Source of the DNA: an uncultured Oscillospiraceae bacterium
GTDB lineage: Bacteria > Bacillota > Clostridia > Oscillospirales > Acutalibacteraceae
Direction of reading: 5' to 3'
NCBI GenBank assembly: GCA_948471205.1
Contig: CAOKRT010000002.1
Coordinates: 1 to 64,000, forward strand
DNA length: 64,000 nt
Made by a program: the position numbers and the translations under genes. The notes beneath the pieces are model-generated. The model worked only from the letters and a program-made list of their open reading frames with translations. It was not told where the DNA came from and searched no databases. This document shows positions 54,045 through 62,931 of this stretch, piece by piece (position 1 is the stretch's first letter; every line of letters starts with the position of its first letter).

Positions 54045-55385
54045 TTATTTCTTTAAATACCTGTCTACTTCCCACTGTGAAATCTGTGTGCGGTATTCAT
54101 TCCATTCACGCTTTTTGCCTTCTATATAAGCATTGAAAACATGATCTCCAACTGTTTCCTTTACAAATGAATCCTTTTCTGCTTCATAAACAGCTTCAAT
54201 AAGACTTCCCGGAAGACAGTCTATTCCGTTTTCTTTAAGTTCTTTTTCTGATAAATCAAAGACATTAAAATCAACCGGTGCCGGTGGAGCCATGTTCTTT
54301 TTAATACCGTCAAGACCGGCTGCAAGGCAAAGTGCCATTTCAAGATAAGGATTGCAAGCAGGATCCGGATTACGAAGTTCAACCCTTGTTCCCTTACCTC
54401 TTGCAGCAGGAATACGAATAAGTGATGATCTGTTTGAAGCAGACCATGCAATATAACAGGGAGCTTCATAGCCGGGTACAAGCCTTTTGTATGAATTTAC
54501 AAGCGGATTTGAGAAAGCCGCAATGCCTTTTACATGGGAAATAACACCTGCAATAAATGCATATGCTTCTTTTGAAAGTCCAAGTTCGTCATTTTCATCC
54601 GCAAAGACATTAGAGCCGTCTGAGAGTCTGTAAAGGCTCATATTTGTGTGCATGCCCGAACCGTTAATTCCATAAACCGGCTTCGGCATAAATGTTGCGT
54701 GCAGACCATGCTTTGTAGCATAAGTTTTAACAACATGCTTAAATGTCATACATCTGTCTGCAGCTATCATGGCATCTCCGAAACGGAAATCAATTTCATG
54801 CTGTGATTCAGCCACTTCATGATGAGATGCTTCAATTTCAAATCCCATATCTTCAAGCGCAAGACAAATATCACGGCGGCAGTTTTCACCTGCGTCAATC
54901 GGATTCAAATCAAAATATCCGCCCAGGTCTGTCATTTCAGTGGTCGGGTTTCCGTTTTCATCTCTTTTGAAAAGGAAAAATTCAAGTTCCGGACCAACAT
55001 TAAAGCCGTATCCCATTTCTTTTGCTTCATCCATAACCTTTTTAAGCACATTTTTGGGATCTCCCATAAACGGCGTTTTATTATCTGCCATATAAACAGA
55101 GCAGATAAGACGGGCAGTTGTTTTTCCGCCAAAAGTTCTCCATGGGAAAAGCGCCCATGAGTCAAGGTCCGGATGAAGATACATATCAGACTCATCAATT
55201 CTTACATAACCGTCTATTGATGAACCGTCAAACATACATTCATTATCAAGTGCCTTTTCAAGCTGCGCTGCTGTAATAGAAACATTTTTCATAAGACCAA
55301 ATACGTCTGTAAACTGAAGTCTTACAAATTCAACATTTTTGTCTATCGCATCCTTAAGTATGTCCTCTTTGGTTAATTTGCTCAT
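54045..55385 (-). CDS. glnA: Glutamine synthetase, type I
   Basis: 446 aa from ATG 55385, with GGAGGG seven bases upstream. GSI landmarks are present: [58 protein letters not shown] and [27 protein letters not shown]. The length fits the GSI-alpha group of Firmicutes, which is controlled by feedback instead of adenylylation. It makes glutamine from glutamate, ammonia and ATP. The ammonium transporter follows after 192 nt and the glutamate synthase genes lie 3.4 kb on. Its short leader contains a terminator hairpin. Confidence 0.97.
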   Translation of the reverse strand: MSKLTKEDILKDAIDKNVEFVRLQFTDVFGLMKNVSITAAQLEKALDNECMFDGSSIDGYVRIDESDMYLHPDLDSWALFPWRTFGGKTTARLICSVYMADNKTPFMGDPKNVLKKVMDEAKEMGYGFNVGPELEFFLFKRDENGNPTTEMTDLGGYFDLNPIDAGENCRRDICLALEDMGFEIEASHHEVAESQHEIDFRFGDAMIAADRCMTFKHVVKTYATKHGLHATFMPKPVYGINGSGMHTNMSLYRLSDGSNVFADENDELGLSKEAYAFIAGVISHVKGIAAFSNPLVNSYKRLVPGYEAPCYIAWSASNRSSLIRIPAARGKGTRVELRNPDPACNPYLEMALCLAAGLDGIKKNMAPPAPVDFNVFDLSEKELKENGIDCLPGSLIEAVYEAEKDSFVKETVGDHVFNAYIEGKKREWNEYRTQISQWEVDRYLKK

Positions 55386-55410
55386 AATAAAGCCCTCCAA
55401 AATAAATTAA

Positions 55411-55444
55411 AAGAAAAAAGGCGCACCGAAAAATCGGAACGCCC
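55411..55444 (-). terminator. Terminator-like hairpin in the glnA leader
   Basis: Minus strand GGCG-UU-CCGA-loop-UCGG-UG-CGCC followed by six T, starting about 13 nt after the predicted start site and 26 nt before the ATG. It suggests attenuation of glnA. Confidence 0.7.
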
Positions 55445-55463
55445 TTGTTCTTTCTGCAATATT

Positions 55464-55493
55464 ATTATATACACTATCTCGATAAAAAGTCAA
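55464..55493 (-). promoter_or_regulatory. Predicted promoter of glnA
   Basis: Minus-strand TTGACT (55488-55493), 18-bp spacer, TATAAT (55464-55469). Confidence 0.65.
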
Positions 55494-55570
55494 CCATTTT
55501 TTTCAAATTGTATAAAGTGCACGTTTATCGGATAATTCAATGAACCGCTTTTGTGAAATTTTTAATTACA

Positions 55571-56785
55571 TTATCCTATTTCAACAAATTCTTCGGAAAT
55601 CACATTATTTACATATGTTTTAAAATAATCTGCTGTTGCACCTTTTCCGAATTGCGCATGGTCGGCTGCAATATCGTTTGTATAATCCGAAAGCTTATAA
55701 ACAGAATAGGTCCATTTCTCATTTACTTTTTTATACCAGCTTACAACCGGAACAAGCTTTGCAGATGTAATAGAAATCCCGTCTGCATTTTTCTGTATTT
55801 CAATTTTTGCCATACCGCCGCAAAGCTGATTCAGATTAACCTGATGTGAAATGAAATTACCCAAAGAATAATACACAAGCATTTTTTTGCCTGTTGTTTT
55901 ATTTTCAACCCATTCAACAGGCTGAAGCACATGCGGATGCCCGCCGATTACAATATCAACACCCAAATCAGAAAACAGCTTAACATAATCCTGCTGATAA
56001 TCTGAAACGGTTGTGCTGTTTTCGGTTCCCCAATGCGGAAATACAACAACCACATCGCTGTTATTTTTGGCTTCATTTATATCGGCAGTAATTTTCTTCT
56101 TATCCATCATATTAACACACCACTGCTTATCATTCGGAAGAGAAATGCCGTTTGTGCCGTAGGTATAATTAAGAATTGCAAATGTAATGCCATTTTTTTC
56201 ATAATACAAAACAGAATGATAATCCTCTTCTGAATCATTTGAGCCAACATGCTTAACCTCGGGATGGCTGTCAAAAAACTTGCATTCATTCTGTATGCCC
56301 TTAAATCCCATATCCATGGTATGATTTGTTGCACAGGTAAAAATATCAAAGCCTGCATGGATTGCCGCTTCCCCAACAGCCCATGGCGTATTGAAAACAG
56401 GGTAACCCGTGTAAGGAAACTCTTTTCCGCCCAAAACTGTTTCCTGATTTATCACTGCAATATCGGCGGCAGAAATATCCTTTTTAATATTTTCATAAAA
56501 TGCATTATAATTTTCCGTTCCATCATCCATCTGCCCGGCAGTAATCATGGTATTATGTATCAGATTATCACCAACGGCCACAAGCGTTACTTTTGCATTA
56601 ACCGGTGCCTGCGTTGTCTGCTCTTCTGTTGCGGATTCCATGACCGGCAGGGCTGTGGGGTTTTCGCTGTCAAGGCTTTTCGTAACATATCCGCTTATTG
56701 CCAATCCGGAAACCACTAAAACCGCGGTAATAACCGGAATCAGTATTTCAAAAAGCTTTTTTTTATCATATTTCAAACTGAACAC
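55571..56785 (-). CDS. CapA-family protein, membrane-anchored
   Basis: 404 aa from a GTG start with only a weak ribosome site (AAAAGA). A membrane anchor lies at about residues 14-33, then a Ser/Thr linker. The CapA metallophosphatase-like domain shows VAVGDNLIHN, DIAVINQETVLGG, CATNHTMDMG, VVFPHWGTE and VIGGHPHVLQPVE. CapA takes part in poly-gamma-glutamate capsule export or anchoring in Bacillus. In most Clostridia, homologues stand alone, as here, without capB/capC, and their substrate is unknown. Promoter elements TTGATT/TAAAAT lie at 56810-56838. Confidence 0.9.
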   Translation of the reverse strand: MFSLKYDKKKLFEILIPVITAVLVVSGLAISGYVTKSLDSENPTALPVMESATEEQTTQAPVNAKVTLVAVGDNLIHNTMITAGQMDDGTENYNAFYENIKKDISAADIAVINQETVLGGKEFPYTGYPVFNTPWAVGEAAIHAGFDIFTCATNHTMDMGFKGIQNECKFFDSHPEVKHVGSNDSEEDYHSVLYYEKNGITFAILNYTYGTNGISLPNDKQWCVNMMDKKKITADINEAKNNSDVVVVFPHWGTENSTTVSDYQQDYVKLFSDLGVDIVIGGHPHVLQPVEWVENKTTGKKMLVYYSLGNFISHQVNLNQLCGGMAKIEIQKNADGISITSAKLVPVVSWYKKVNEKWTYSVYKLSDYTNDIAADHAQFGKGATADYFKTYVNNVISEEFVEIG

Positions 56786-56809
56786 ATCTTTTCTTTTATA
56801 ATTAATATA

Positions 56810-56838
56810 ATTTTATCATACAGAATATATTAAATCAA
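56810..56838 (-). promoter_or_regulatory. Predicted promoter of the CapA-like gene
   Basis: Minus-strand TTGATT (56833-56838), 17-bp spacer, TAAAAT (56810-56815). Confidence 0.5.
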
Positions 56839-56876
56839 CATTTAAAGCAAATATGGAAGATAATTCAAATAATCCA

Positions 56877-56905
56877 TTGACAAGCTTTAAAATAAAAGAT
56901 ATTAT
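56877..56905 (+). promoter_or_regulatory. Promoter of the Ca2+/Na+ antiporter gene
   Basis: TTGACA (56877-56882), 17-bp spacer, TATTAT (56900-56905). The RNA would start at about 56912-56914, at the edge of a CACATGTT/AACATGTG hairpin (56914-56949). Confidence 0.65.
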
Positions 56906-56986
56906 TAAAGCTACACATGTTATACGGATTGCTGTTAAACAACATGTGAACCTTTAAATACAAATTATAAAAAGGGGTATTTTTAA

Positions 56987-58039
56987 ATGGAAACAGTTAT
57001 AATGTACGGTTTGTTTATTGTTGGTCTTATTTTAATTATTAAGGGCGGCGACTGGTTTGTTGATTCTGCAAGCTGGATTGCAGAAGTAGCCGGTGTTCCA
57101 AAATTTGTTATCGGCGCAACCATCGTTTCAATTGCAACCACACTGCCGGAAATGATTGTAAGCATAACGGCAACGGTTAAGGGCAATGTGGAAATGGCTG
57201 CCGGAAATGCCATCGGTTCGGTTACGGCAAACACAGCTATGATAATGGGCATATTTATTGTTTGTATGCCATTTGCTATCAAACGAAAAAGTTTTGCTCC
57301 CAAAGCAGTAATGATGTTTCTTGCATCTGCAGCACTTGTTCTTGGCTGCATTTTTACAGCCAAAACAAAAATGACCTTCTCCGGAGAAGACGGCTATTTT
57401 TACAAGCTTTCAACAATAGGTCTTATTGTACTTGCTGTAATCTTTATTGCTTTCTTTATTGAAAACTTCCTTTCAATGAAAAAGGAAAATGTACAAATAG
57501 AACCAAGTCCTGAAAATATAGGTCTTCAGACGGAAGACGGAATTGTTCCTACAATGGAAAAAGCAACCAAGGCTGACTGGGCCAAAAATATAGCATTCTT
57601 TGTTGCCGGCGCTGCCGGAACCGTTATCGGTGCACAGCTTCTTGTTAAATACGGAACAGAAATTGCACAGAGCCTTAATGTGCCGCAGAGAGTAATAAGC
57701 GTAGTTGCAATTGCTATCGGCACATCCCTGCCGGAGCTTGTTACAACCATTACAGCCCTTCGCAAAAAAGCCGGTTCTCTTTCGGTGGGCAACATTCTCG
57801 GTGCAAACATTATTGACTTAACACTTATTCTTCCGATTTGCTCATTTGTTTCTATGGGTAAAGGCACAGGCGCACTTGCCGTTTCGGCAAATTCAGTTGA
57901 AATTGATATGATTGTGTGCCTTGCTGCAATTGCTATAGCTATTATTCCGACAATCATTTCCCAGAAATTCCGCCGCTGGCAGGGAATTGTTATGCTTGCA
58001 GGATACCTTGCATATGTAGGATATACCGTATTTGCATAA
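56987..58039 (+). CDS. Calcium/sodium antiporter (CaCA family, YrbG-like)
   Basis: 350 aa with about ten membrane segments in two inverted halves. Each half carries the alpha repeat: GATIVSIATTLPEMIVSITA near residue 42 and AIGTSLPELVTTITALRKK near residue 243, each with the Glu that binds Ca2+, plus GNAIGSVTANTA and GNILGANIIDL. It probably expels Ca2+ in exchange for Na+ or H+. AAAAGGGG precedes the ATG. It has its own promoter, a structured 5' leader and a strong terminator. Confidence 0.92.
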   Translation: METVIMYGLFIVGLILIIKGGDWFVDSASWIAEVAGVPKFVIGATIVSIATTLPEMIVSITATVKGNVEMAAGNAIGSVTANTAMIMGIFIVCMPFAIKRKSFAPKAVMMFLASAALVLGCIFTAKTKMTFSGEDGYFYKLSTIGLIVLAVIFIAFFIENFLSMKKENVQIEPSPENIGLQTEDGIVPTMEKATKADWAKNIAFFVAGAAGTVIGAQLLVKYGTEIAQSLNVPQRVISVVAIAIGTSLPELVTTITALRKKAGSLSVGNILGANIIDLTLILPICSFVSMGKGTGALAVSANSVEIDMIVCLAAIAIAIIPTIISQKFRRWQGIVMLAGYLAYVGYTVFA

Positions 58040-58068
58040 TTTACCGAATTATTTATACTATATACGAC

Positions 58069-58103
58069 AAAACGGATTGTGATATATCACAATCCGTTTT
58101 TTT
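58069..58103. terminator. Bidirectional terminator after the antiporter gene
   Basis: A near-perfect 32-bp palindrome AAAACGGATTGTGATA with complement, followed by T; it faces the convergent M23 gene. Confidence 0.92.
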
Positions 58104-58122
58104 ATTAAGGTTTGTCTTTTAA

Positions 58123-58812
58123 TTATTCTGTTTTTCCCATAACATCCAGCGGATTCACACTGGAACCATCCAGTTTGGTTTCAAAATGAAGATGGCTTTC
58201 CCCAGCAGCTTCATACGGCACTTTTCCAAGTGTGCCGAGTGTTGCACCTATCATAACAGGATCTCCTTTTGAAACATTTACAACATCCAGTCCGCAATAC
58301 TTTGCAACGAGCTTTCCGCCATGATCAATTTCAATAACCATTCCAAGCATACTGTCATTATAAACATCCAGCACAATACCGTCATTTATTGCATAAACGG
58401 CTGTTCCGGCTTCTCCCTTGAAATCAACGGCTGTATGGCTTCTGTAATCTCCCATTGTCTGATTATAGACAAGTTCCTCTGTATACCCTGAACAAACTGC
58501 TTCTGTAATCGGGTATTTATAAAAGCTTTTATACGGAGTATTGGTATCAAGCAACGCCATGGATGTGCTTTCGGGAACGGTTTGTGTTTCCGTCTGCTCG
58601 GTTGTATCCTCCGCTGTTGTATCCTCTACGGTCACACTTTTCTGAACAGGCTGTGTTGTATCCTCAATCGTGGTTACCTCATTAACAGGGTCATTTCCTG
58701 TATTTGTAGAAAAATAAACTATAAGCCCAAGTGCAATAATAGAAACACATATTACGGAGAATAACGCTCTTAAATTTTTATTTCCTTTTTTTGCATTAGA
58801 ATTTGATGACAT
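58123..58812 (-). CDS. M23 (LytM) family metallopeptidase, SpoIIQ-like
   Basis: 229 aa from ATG 58812. A short basic N terminus, one membrane anchor (about residues 17-37) and a Thr/Glu-rich linker (about 45-85) precede a LytM domain with zinc ligands HTAVDF (HxxxD), then HLHFE (HxH). It is expected outside the membrane, cutting or binding peptidoglycan. The size and anchor-linker-LytM layout match SpoIIQ, needed for engulfment in sporulating Clostridia, but a general wall peptidase is possible. It follows mfd and its ribosome site lies inside the mfd terminator hairpin. Confidence 0.88.
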   Translation of the reverse strand: MSSNSNAKKGNKNLRALFSVICVSIIALGLIVYFSTNTGNDPVNEVTTIEDTTQPVQKSVTVEDTTAEDTTEQTETQTVPESTSMALLDTNTPYKSFYKYPITEAVCSGYTEELVYNQTMGDYRSHTAVDFKGEAGTAVYAINDGIVLDVYNDSMLGMVIEIDHGGKLVAKYCGLDVVNVSKGDPVMIGATLGTLGKVPYEAAGESHLHFETKLDGSSVNPLDVMGKTE

Positions 58813-58814
58813 AT

Positions 58815-58850
58815 AAAACACCTCAAAAGCATTATGCCCCGAGGTGTTTT
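58815..58850 (-). terminator. Hairpin ending mfd whose 3' arm holds the M23 ribosome site
   Basis: Minus strand AAAACACCTC pairs with GAGGTGTTTT across a 16-nt loop with a small inner stem (GCAT-A-ATGC). The ATG of the M23 gene lies two bases after the T tract, so the same arm is terminator and Shine-Dalgarno. Confidence 0.65.
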
Positions 58851-58853
58851 ATA

Positions 58854-61800
58854 TTATACATTAAAAACTTTATGCATAATTGCAAGTGCCTGCTGAACCG
58901 TTTCAAGCGGTGATTCATAATCAAGCTTCACTGCAATATATGCCTTTTTTGAAGCAGAAAGAAGAACTCTGCCTTTCATTTCTTTGTTCAGCGCAGAAAC
59001 ATATTTTATATCCGGCTCATTCATATAAAGCAGAACAGAGCCGTTGCGCTGTGTTATTTCATAAACGCCGATTTTCGCCGCAACATTTCTTAAAAGCGCA
59101 ATTTCAACAAGACCGCAGATTGCCTCCGGCGGTGCACCGAATCTGTCGCCAAGTTCATCATAAACATCATTCGCATCTGCATCGCAGCGTATTGCGGCAA
59201 TGCGCTTATAAACAGATAATCGTTGCGGAGTTGAAGTAATATAGTCCTCAGGAATATGTGCTTCAATCGGAAGATCTATCAGACATTCCGCTTCCGCAGC
59301 ATCTTCTGATTTTTCACCCTTTTCTTCTGCCACTGCTTCGCTTAACAGTTTCAGATACATATCATAGCCAACCGATTCCATATGCCCGTGCTGCCTGTTT
59401 CCGAGAATAGAACCGGCGCCTCTTATTTCCAAATCACGCATTGCAATTTTAAAACCGGAGCCGAATTCTGTATATTCCCTTATAGCCTCCAATCTTTTTG
59501 CAGCAATATCCGTTAATTCCTTGCCTCTTGAAAAAGTAAAATAAGCAAATGCACGGCGCGAGCTTCTTCCTACTCTTCCTCTTATCTGATGAAGCTGTGC
59601 AAGCCCCATTCTGTCTGCATTTTCAATAATAAGCGTATTTACGTTTGCTACATCAATACCTGTTTCAATAATTGTTGTACAAACAAGAATATCTATTTCT
59701 CCGTTCAGCAGACTGCTCCATACATCCGAAAGCTGCTCTTCTGTCATTCTGCCGTGTGCAATGCCGATTTTTGCATCCGGCAGTTCTTTTTTTATTTTTA
59801 CTGCAGTATGCTCAATCGTATCTATATTATTGTGCAGAAAATAGCACTGCCCGCCTCTTGACAGTTCCCGTTCCATTGCCTCAACAAGAACACCGAAATC
59901 GTATTCAATCACATATGTCTGCACCGGATGTCTGTCTCCGGGTGCTTCCTCCAGCAAACTCATATCCCGGATTCCGCTCATTGCCATATTCAGCGTTCTG
60001 GGAATCGGGGTTGCCGAAAGGGTAAGAACATCAACACGCGGAAATTTTTCTTTCAGTTTTTCTTTCTGCGCAACACCGAAGCGCTGCTCTTCATCCACAA
60101 TCAGAAGTCCTAAATCCTTGAATTTTATATCTTTGCTTATAATACGATGTGTACCTATAAGCAAATCCACAGTTCCTGCTTCAAGTGCTTTTAATATTTC
60201 CTTTTGTTTTTTAGGAGAAACAAAGCGTGAAATCATTTCAATCCGCAGCGGAAATGCTTCCATTCTGCTTTTTGCCGTATTAAAATGCTGCATTGCAAGA
60301 ACCGTTGTAGGCACAAGCACTGCACACTGTTTTCCTTCGGAAATACATTTAAACGCCGCACGAAGCGCAACCTCTGTTTTGCCGAAGCCAACATCACCGC
60401 AAAGCAATCTGTCCATTGGTGCAGAGCGTTCCATATCTCCTTTAATTTCAGCGGCACTGCGAAGCTGATCATCTGTTTCATCATAAGCAAAACGAAGTTC
60501 AAAATCACGCTGCAAGTCTGTATCTTCCGAAAAGGCATAGCCCTTTGTGCTCATTCGTTTTGCATAAAGAGCAATCAGTTCCTTTGCCATATCTTTAACG
60601 GAGGAACGCACCCTTGCCTTTGCTTTTTTCCACTCACTTCCGCCAAGGCGGTTTATTTTCACATTGCTGTCCTCGCGCGGTCCGATATATTTTGAAACAA
60701 GATCAAGCTGTGTAACGGGTACATATAAAGTATCCCCCTTTGCATAGGAAATCTTTATATAATCCTTCTTAACCTTATTCAGTTCCAGTGCATGAATACC
60801 GTCAAATACACCTATACCGTGAATATTATGAACAATATAATCGCCAACAGAAAGCTCATCAAGAGAATGAATGGCATTTTTTGAATTTACTGCCCTGTTT
60901 TTCTTTTTTTTCTGAAATGCCTTTGTATGCGTAATCAGAGCAAATGAAATATCCGAAAGCTGAAAACCTGCATTAAGCGAACCGGGAATAACCGATATTT
61001 TTCCTTTCGGAAATGTTTCGGGAAACCGATCAAAATACACAGCATCAAATCCGTTTTCATTCAAATCATATTGCAATGCCTTTCCCGCTCTTGCTGTTCC
61101 CGCCATAATACAAACGGTGTATTTTTTATCACAAAGCGGTTTTATATCCTCGCTCAGTTGTTCAAGCGTTCCGTTCCATGCATTAAAACTTTGAACCGTA
61201 AACGAAGATAAATGTGCAGCAGGCGTATCAAAAGAACCTCTGGGAAGCGAATCAAGATAAACAGCGCCGTTATGAAGATATATATCTTTCAATTCATCAA
61301 AATCAACTGTAAATTTATCAATCCCCCGGCAAAGATTCCCGCTTTCAAGATACCATTTTATCTGCTCTTCCATAAGCTTTTGCTGATTGTTTGCCTTTTC
61401 TTTAACCTTGGCACTTTCACACACACACAGCATTCCGCTGAGATAATCAAAAATTCCCGAACTGCTGTATGCCAGCGGAAGATATTTATCATTGCTCGGC
61501 AAAGAAGCGCCGCTTCTAAGCAAATCTGCATCTGCATAAAGATTTTCTCTTGCTTTTATCGCTTTTCCTTTAAGCGATTCGGCAAGCTGTTCTATTTTTT
61601 TTGCAAATACTTCCTTGGATTTAAAAAGAACCTCGTTTGCCGGAATAATATCAATCTTTTCAAGCGTTTGGGTTCTTCTCTGCGTAGATATATCAAAGGA
61701 AGCTATACCGTCTACCATATCTCCCCACAGTTCTATTCTTGCCGGCTGTGCCGCACCCGGCGGAAAAACATCAATAATTCCGCCTCTTACCGCAAACTGC

Positions 61801-62309
61801 GAAACACCGTCCACCTGGTCATAACGGCTGTATCCAGCGGCAGTAAGCTGTGATGAAAGATTTTCAATATCAAGGCTTTCACCGTCTTTTATTTCACGAG
61901 ACAGCAATTTTAATTCTTCTGGCGGCATTGTTTTCTGAATCGCAGCCTGAACCGAGCATACAACCGCACTGTATTCGCCTTTTATGATTTTAGACAGTAC
62001 GCCAAGCCTGATATGCTCAAATTCGTGCGAAACACCCGCAACCTGCTGAAAAGTAAATTCACGCGCAGGATAAAAAAGAACACCGCTTTGGAGCGTGCCC
62101 AGGTTTTCGCTCATTCTTACAGCGGATGCTTCATCCGGCATAACAATAAACGCTTTTTTTTGTTTGAATTCCATAAGAGAATGAATAAAATGCGCCTTTG
62201 CCGAATCAGACACACCTGTTGCCCCGACAGGCATTCCCGATGGATTTATGCTTTTGCCGAGGCTTATAAATTCATTGCTCTTTTCAAATATTTTTGAAAA
62301 GCAAGACAT
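58854..62309 (-). CDS. mfd: Transcription-repair coupling factor
   Basis: 1151 aa, full length. A UvrB-like N-terminal half is followed by the RNA polymerase-interaction domain (LSVGDYIVHNIHGIGVFDG, about residue 480). The translocase has Walker A GDVGFGKTEVALRAAF, LLIVDEEQRFGV (DEEQ box) and SATPIPRTLNMAMSG, and the C-terminal TRCF domain ends the protein. It removes stalled RNA polymerase at DNA damage and recruits UvrA. It lies 19 nt downstream of pth, the common Firmicutes order pth-mfd. Confidence 0.97.
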   Translation of the reverse strand: MSCFSKIFEKSNEFISLGKSINPSGMPVGATGVSDSAKAHFIHSLMEFKQKKAFIVMPDEASAVRMSENLGTLQSGVLFYPAREFTFQQVAGVSHEFEHIRLGVLSKIIKGEYSAVVCSVQAAIQKTMPPEELKLLSREIKDGESLDIENLSSQLTAAGYSRYDQVDGVSQFAVRGGIIDVFPPGAAQPARIELWGDMVDGIASFDISTQRRTQTLEKIDIIPANEVLFKSKEVFAKKIEQLAESLKGKAIKARENLYADADLLRSGASLPSNDKYLPLAYSSSGIFDYLSGMLCVCESAKVKEKANNQQKLMEEQIKWYLESGNLCRGIDKFTVDFDELKDIYLHNGAVYLDSLPRGSFDTPAAHLSSFTVQSFNAWNGTLEQLSEDIKPLCDKKYTVCIMAGTARAGKALQYDLNENGFDAVYFDRFPETFPKGKISVIPGSLNAGFQLSDISFALITHTKAFQKKKKNRAVNSKNAIHSLDELSVGDYIVHNIHGIGVFDGIHALELNKVKKDYIKISYAKGDTLYVPVTQLDLVSKYIGPREDSNVKINRLGGSEWKKAKARVRSSVKDMAKELIALYAKRMSTKGYAFSEDTDLQRDFELRFAYDETDDQLRSAAEIKGDMERSAPMDRLLCGDVGFGKTEVALRAAFKCISEGKQCAVLVPTTVLAMQHFNTAKSRMEAFPLRIEMISRFVSPKKQKEILKALEAGTVDLLIGTHRIISKDIKFKDLGLLIVDEEQRFGVAQKEKLKEKFPRVDVLTLSATPIPRTLNMAMSGIRDMSLLEEAPGDRHPVQTYVIEYDFGVLVEAMERELSRGGQCYFLHNNIDTIEHTAVKIKKELPDAKIGIAHGRMTEEQLSDVWSSLLNGEIDILVCTTIIETGIDVANVNTLIIENADRMGLAQLHQIRGRVGRSSRRAFAYFTFSRGKELTDIAAKRLEAIREYTEFGSGFKIAMRDLEIRGAGSILGNRQHGHMESVGYDMYLKLLSEAVAEEKGEKSEDAAEAECLIDLPIEAHIPEDYITSTPQRLSVYKRIAAIRCDADANDVYDELGDRFGAPPEAICGLVEIALLRNVAAKIGVYEITQRNGSVLLYMNEPDIKYVSALNKEMKGRVLLSASKKAYIAVKLDYESPLETVQQALAIMHKVFNV

Positions 62310-62328
62310 ATATATTTTTCCTTTTTAT

Positions 62329-62931
62329 TTATGAATTAAACAAATTCATTGCTTTATCTGTTTCACCGCTTACAATAAACGGAATGGCTTTAACTGTGTT
62401 TTCCAAAGAAATTTTCAAGTCTTTTTCAAGTTCTTTCGGAAATCTTCCGAGCACCCATTCAACAAGATCGTATTCCGGATTTGGTTTTTTTCCGACACCC
62501 ACCTTGATTCTTGTAAAATTTTCAGTGCCAAGATGTGAAATAATACTTTTCAATCCGTTGTGCCCGCCGGCAGAGCCTTTTCTTCTTATTCTTATTTTAC
62601 CGACATCCAGCGATATATCATCAGAAATTATAATAATATTTTCCGGCTGAACTTTGTAAAACTTTGCGGCCTCGCCTATTGCTTCGCCGGAATGATTCAT
62701 AAAGGTCTGCGGTTTCATTAAAAGACATTTTTTATTATTTATTTTTATATCACCGACAAGTGAATGAAATTTAAGCCTTTTTACGCTTATATTTTCACGA
62801 ACTGCCAACAAATCAACAGCAAGAAAGCCTGCATTATGCCTTGTCATTTCATACTTTGCACCGGGGTTTCCAAGCCCTGCAATTATAAAATCATATCCGC
62901 TGCCGAATTGTTTCTTTTTATTCAGAAACAT
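62329..62931 (-). CDS. pth: Peptidyl-tRNA hydrolase
   Basis: 200 aa. The core motif FIIAGLGNPGAKYEMTRHNAGF (shown in parts) carries the catalytic His in TRHNAGF. KPQTFMNHSGEAI and DDISLDVGKIRIRRKGSAGGHNGLKSI follow. The N terminus has about 13 extra residues (MFLNKKKQFGSGY) compared with usual Pth; no later start fits. It frees tRNA from stalled peptidyl-tRNAs. Its start overlaps the end of the CorC-like gene by 14 nt, and mfd follows. Confidence 0.96.
   Translation of the reverse strand: MFLNKKKQFGSGYDFIIAGLGNPGAKYEMTRHNAGFLAVDLLAVRENISVKRLKFHSLVGDIKINNKKCLLMKPQTFMNHSGEAIGEAAKFYKVQPENIIIISDDISLDVGKIRIRRKGSAGGHNGLKSIISHLGTENFTRIKVGVGKKPNPEYDLVEWVLGRFPKELEKDLKISLENTVKAIPFIVSGETDKAMNLFNS

Noticed and set aside
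58069..58100. AAAACGGATTGT shared with the MITE interior as a second element copy
   Set aside because: Only 12 bases agree, no terminal repeats are present and the site is a normal bidirectional terminator.
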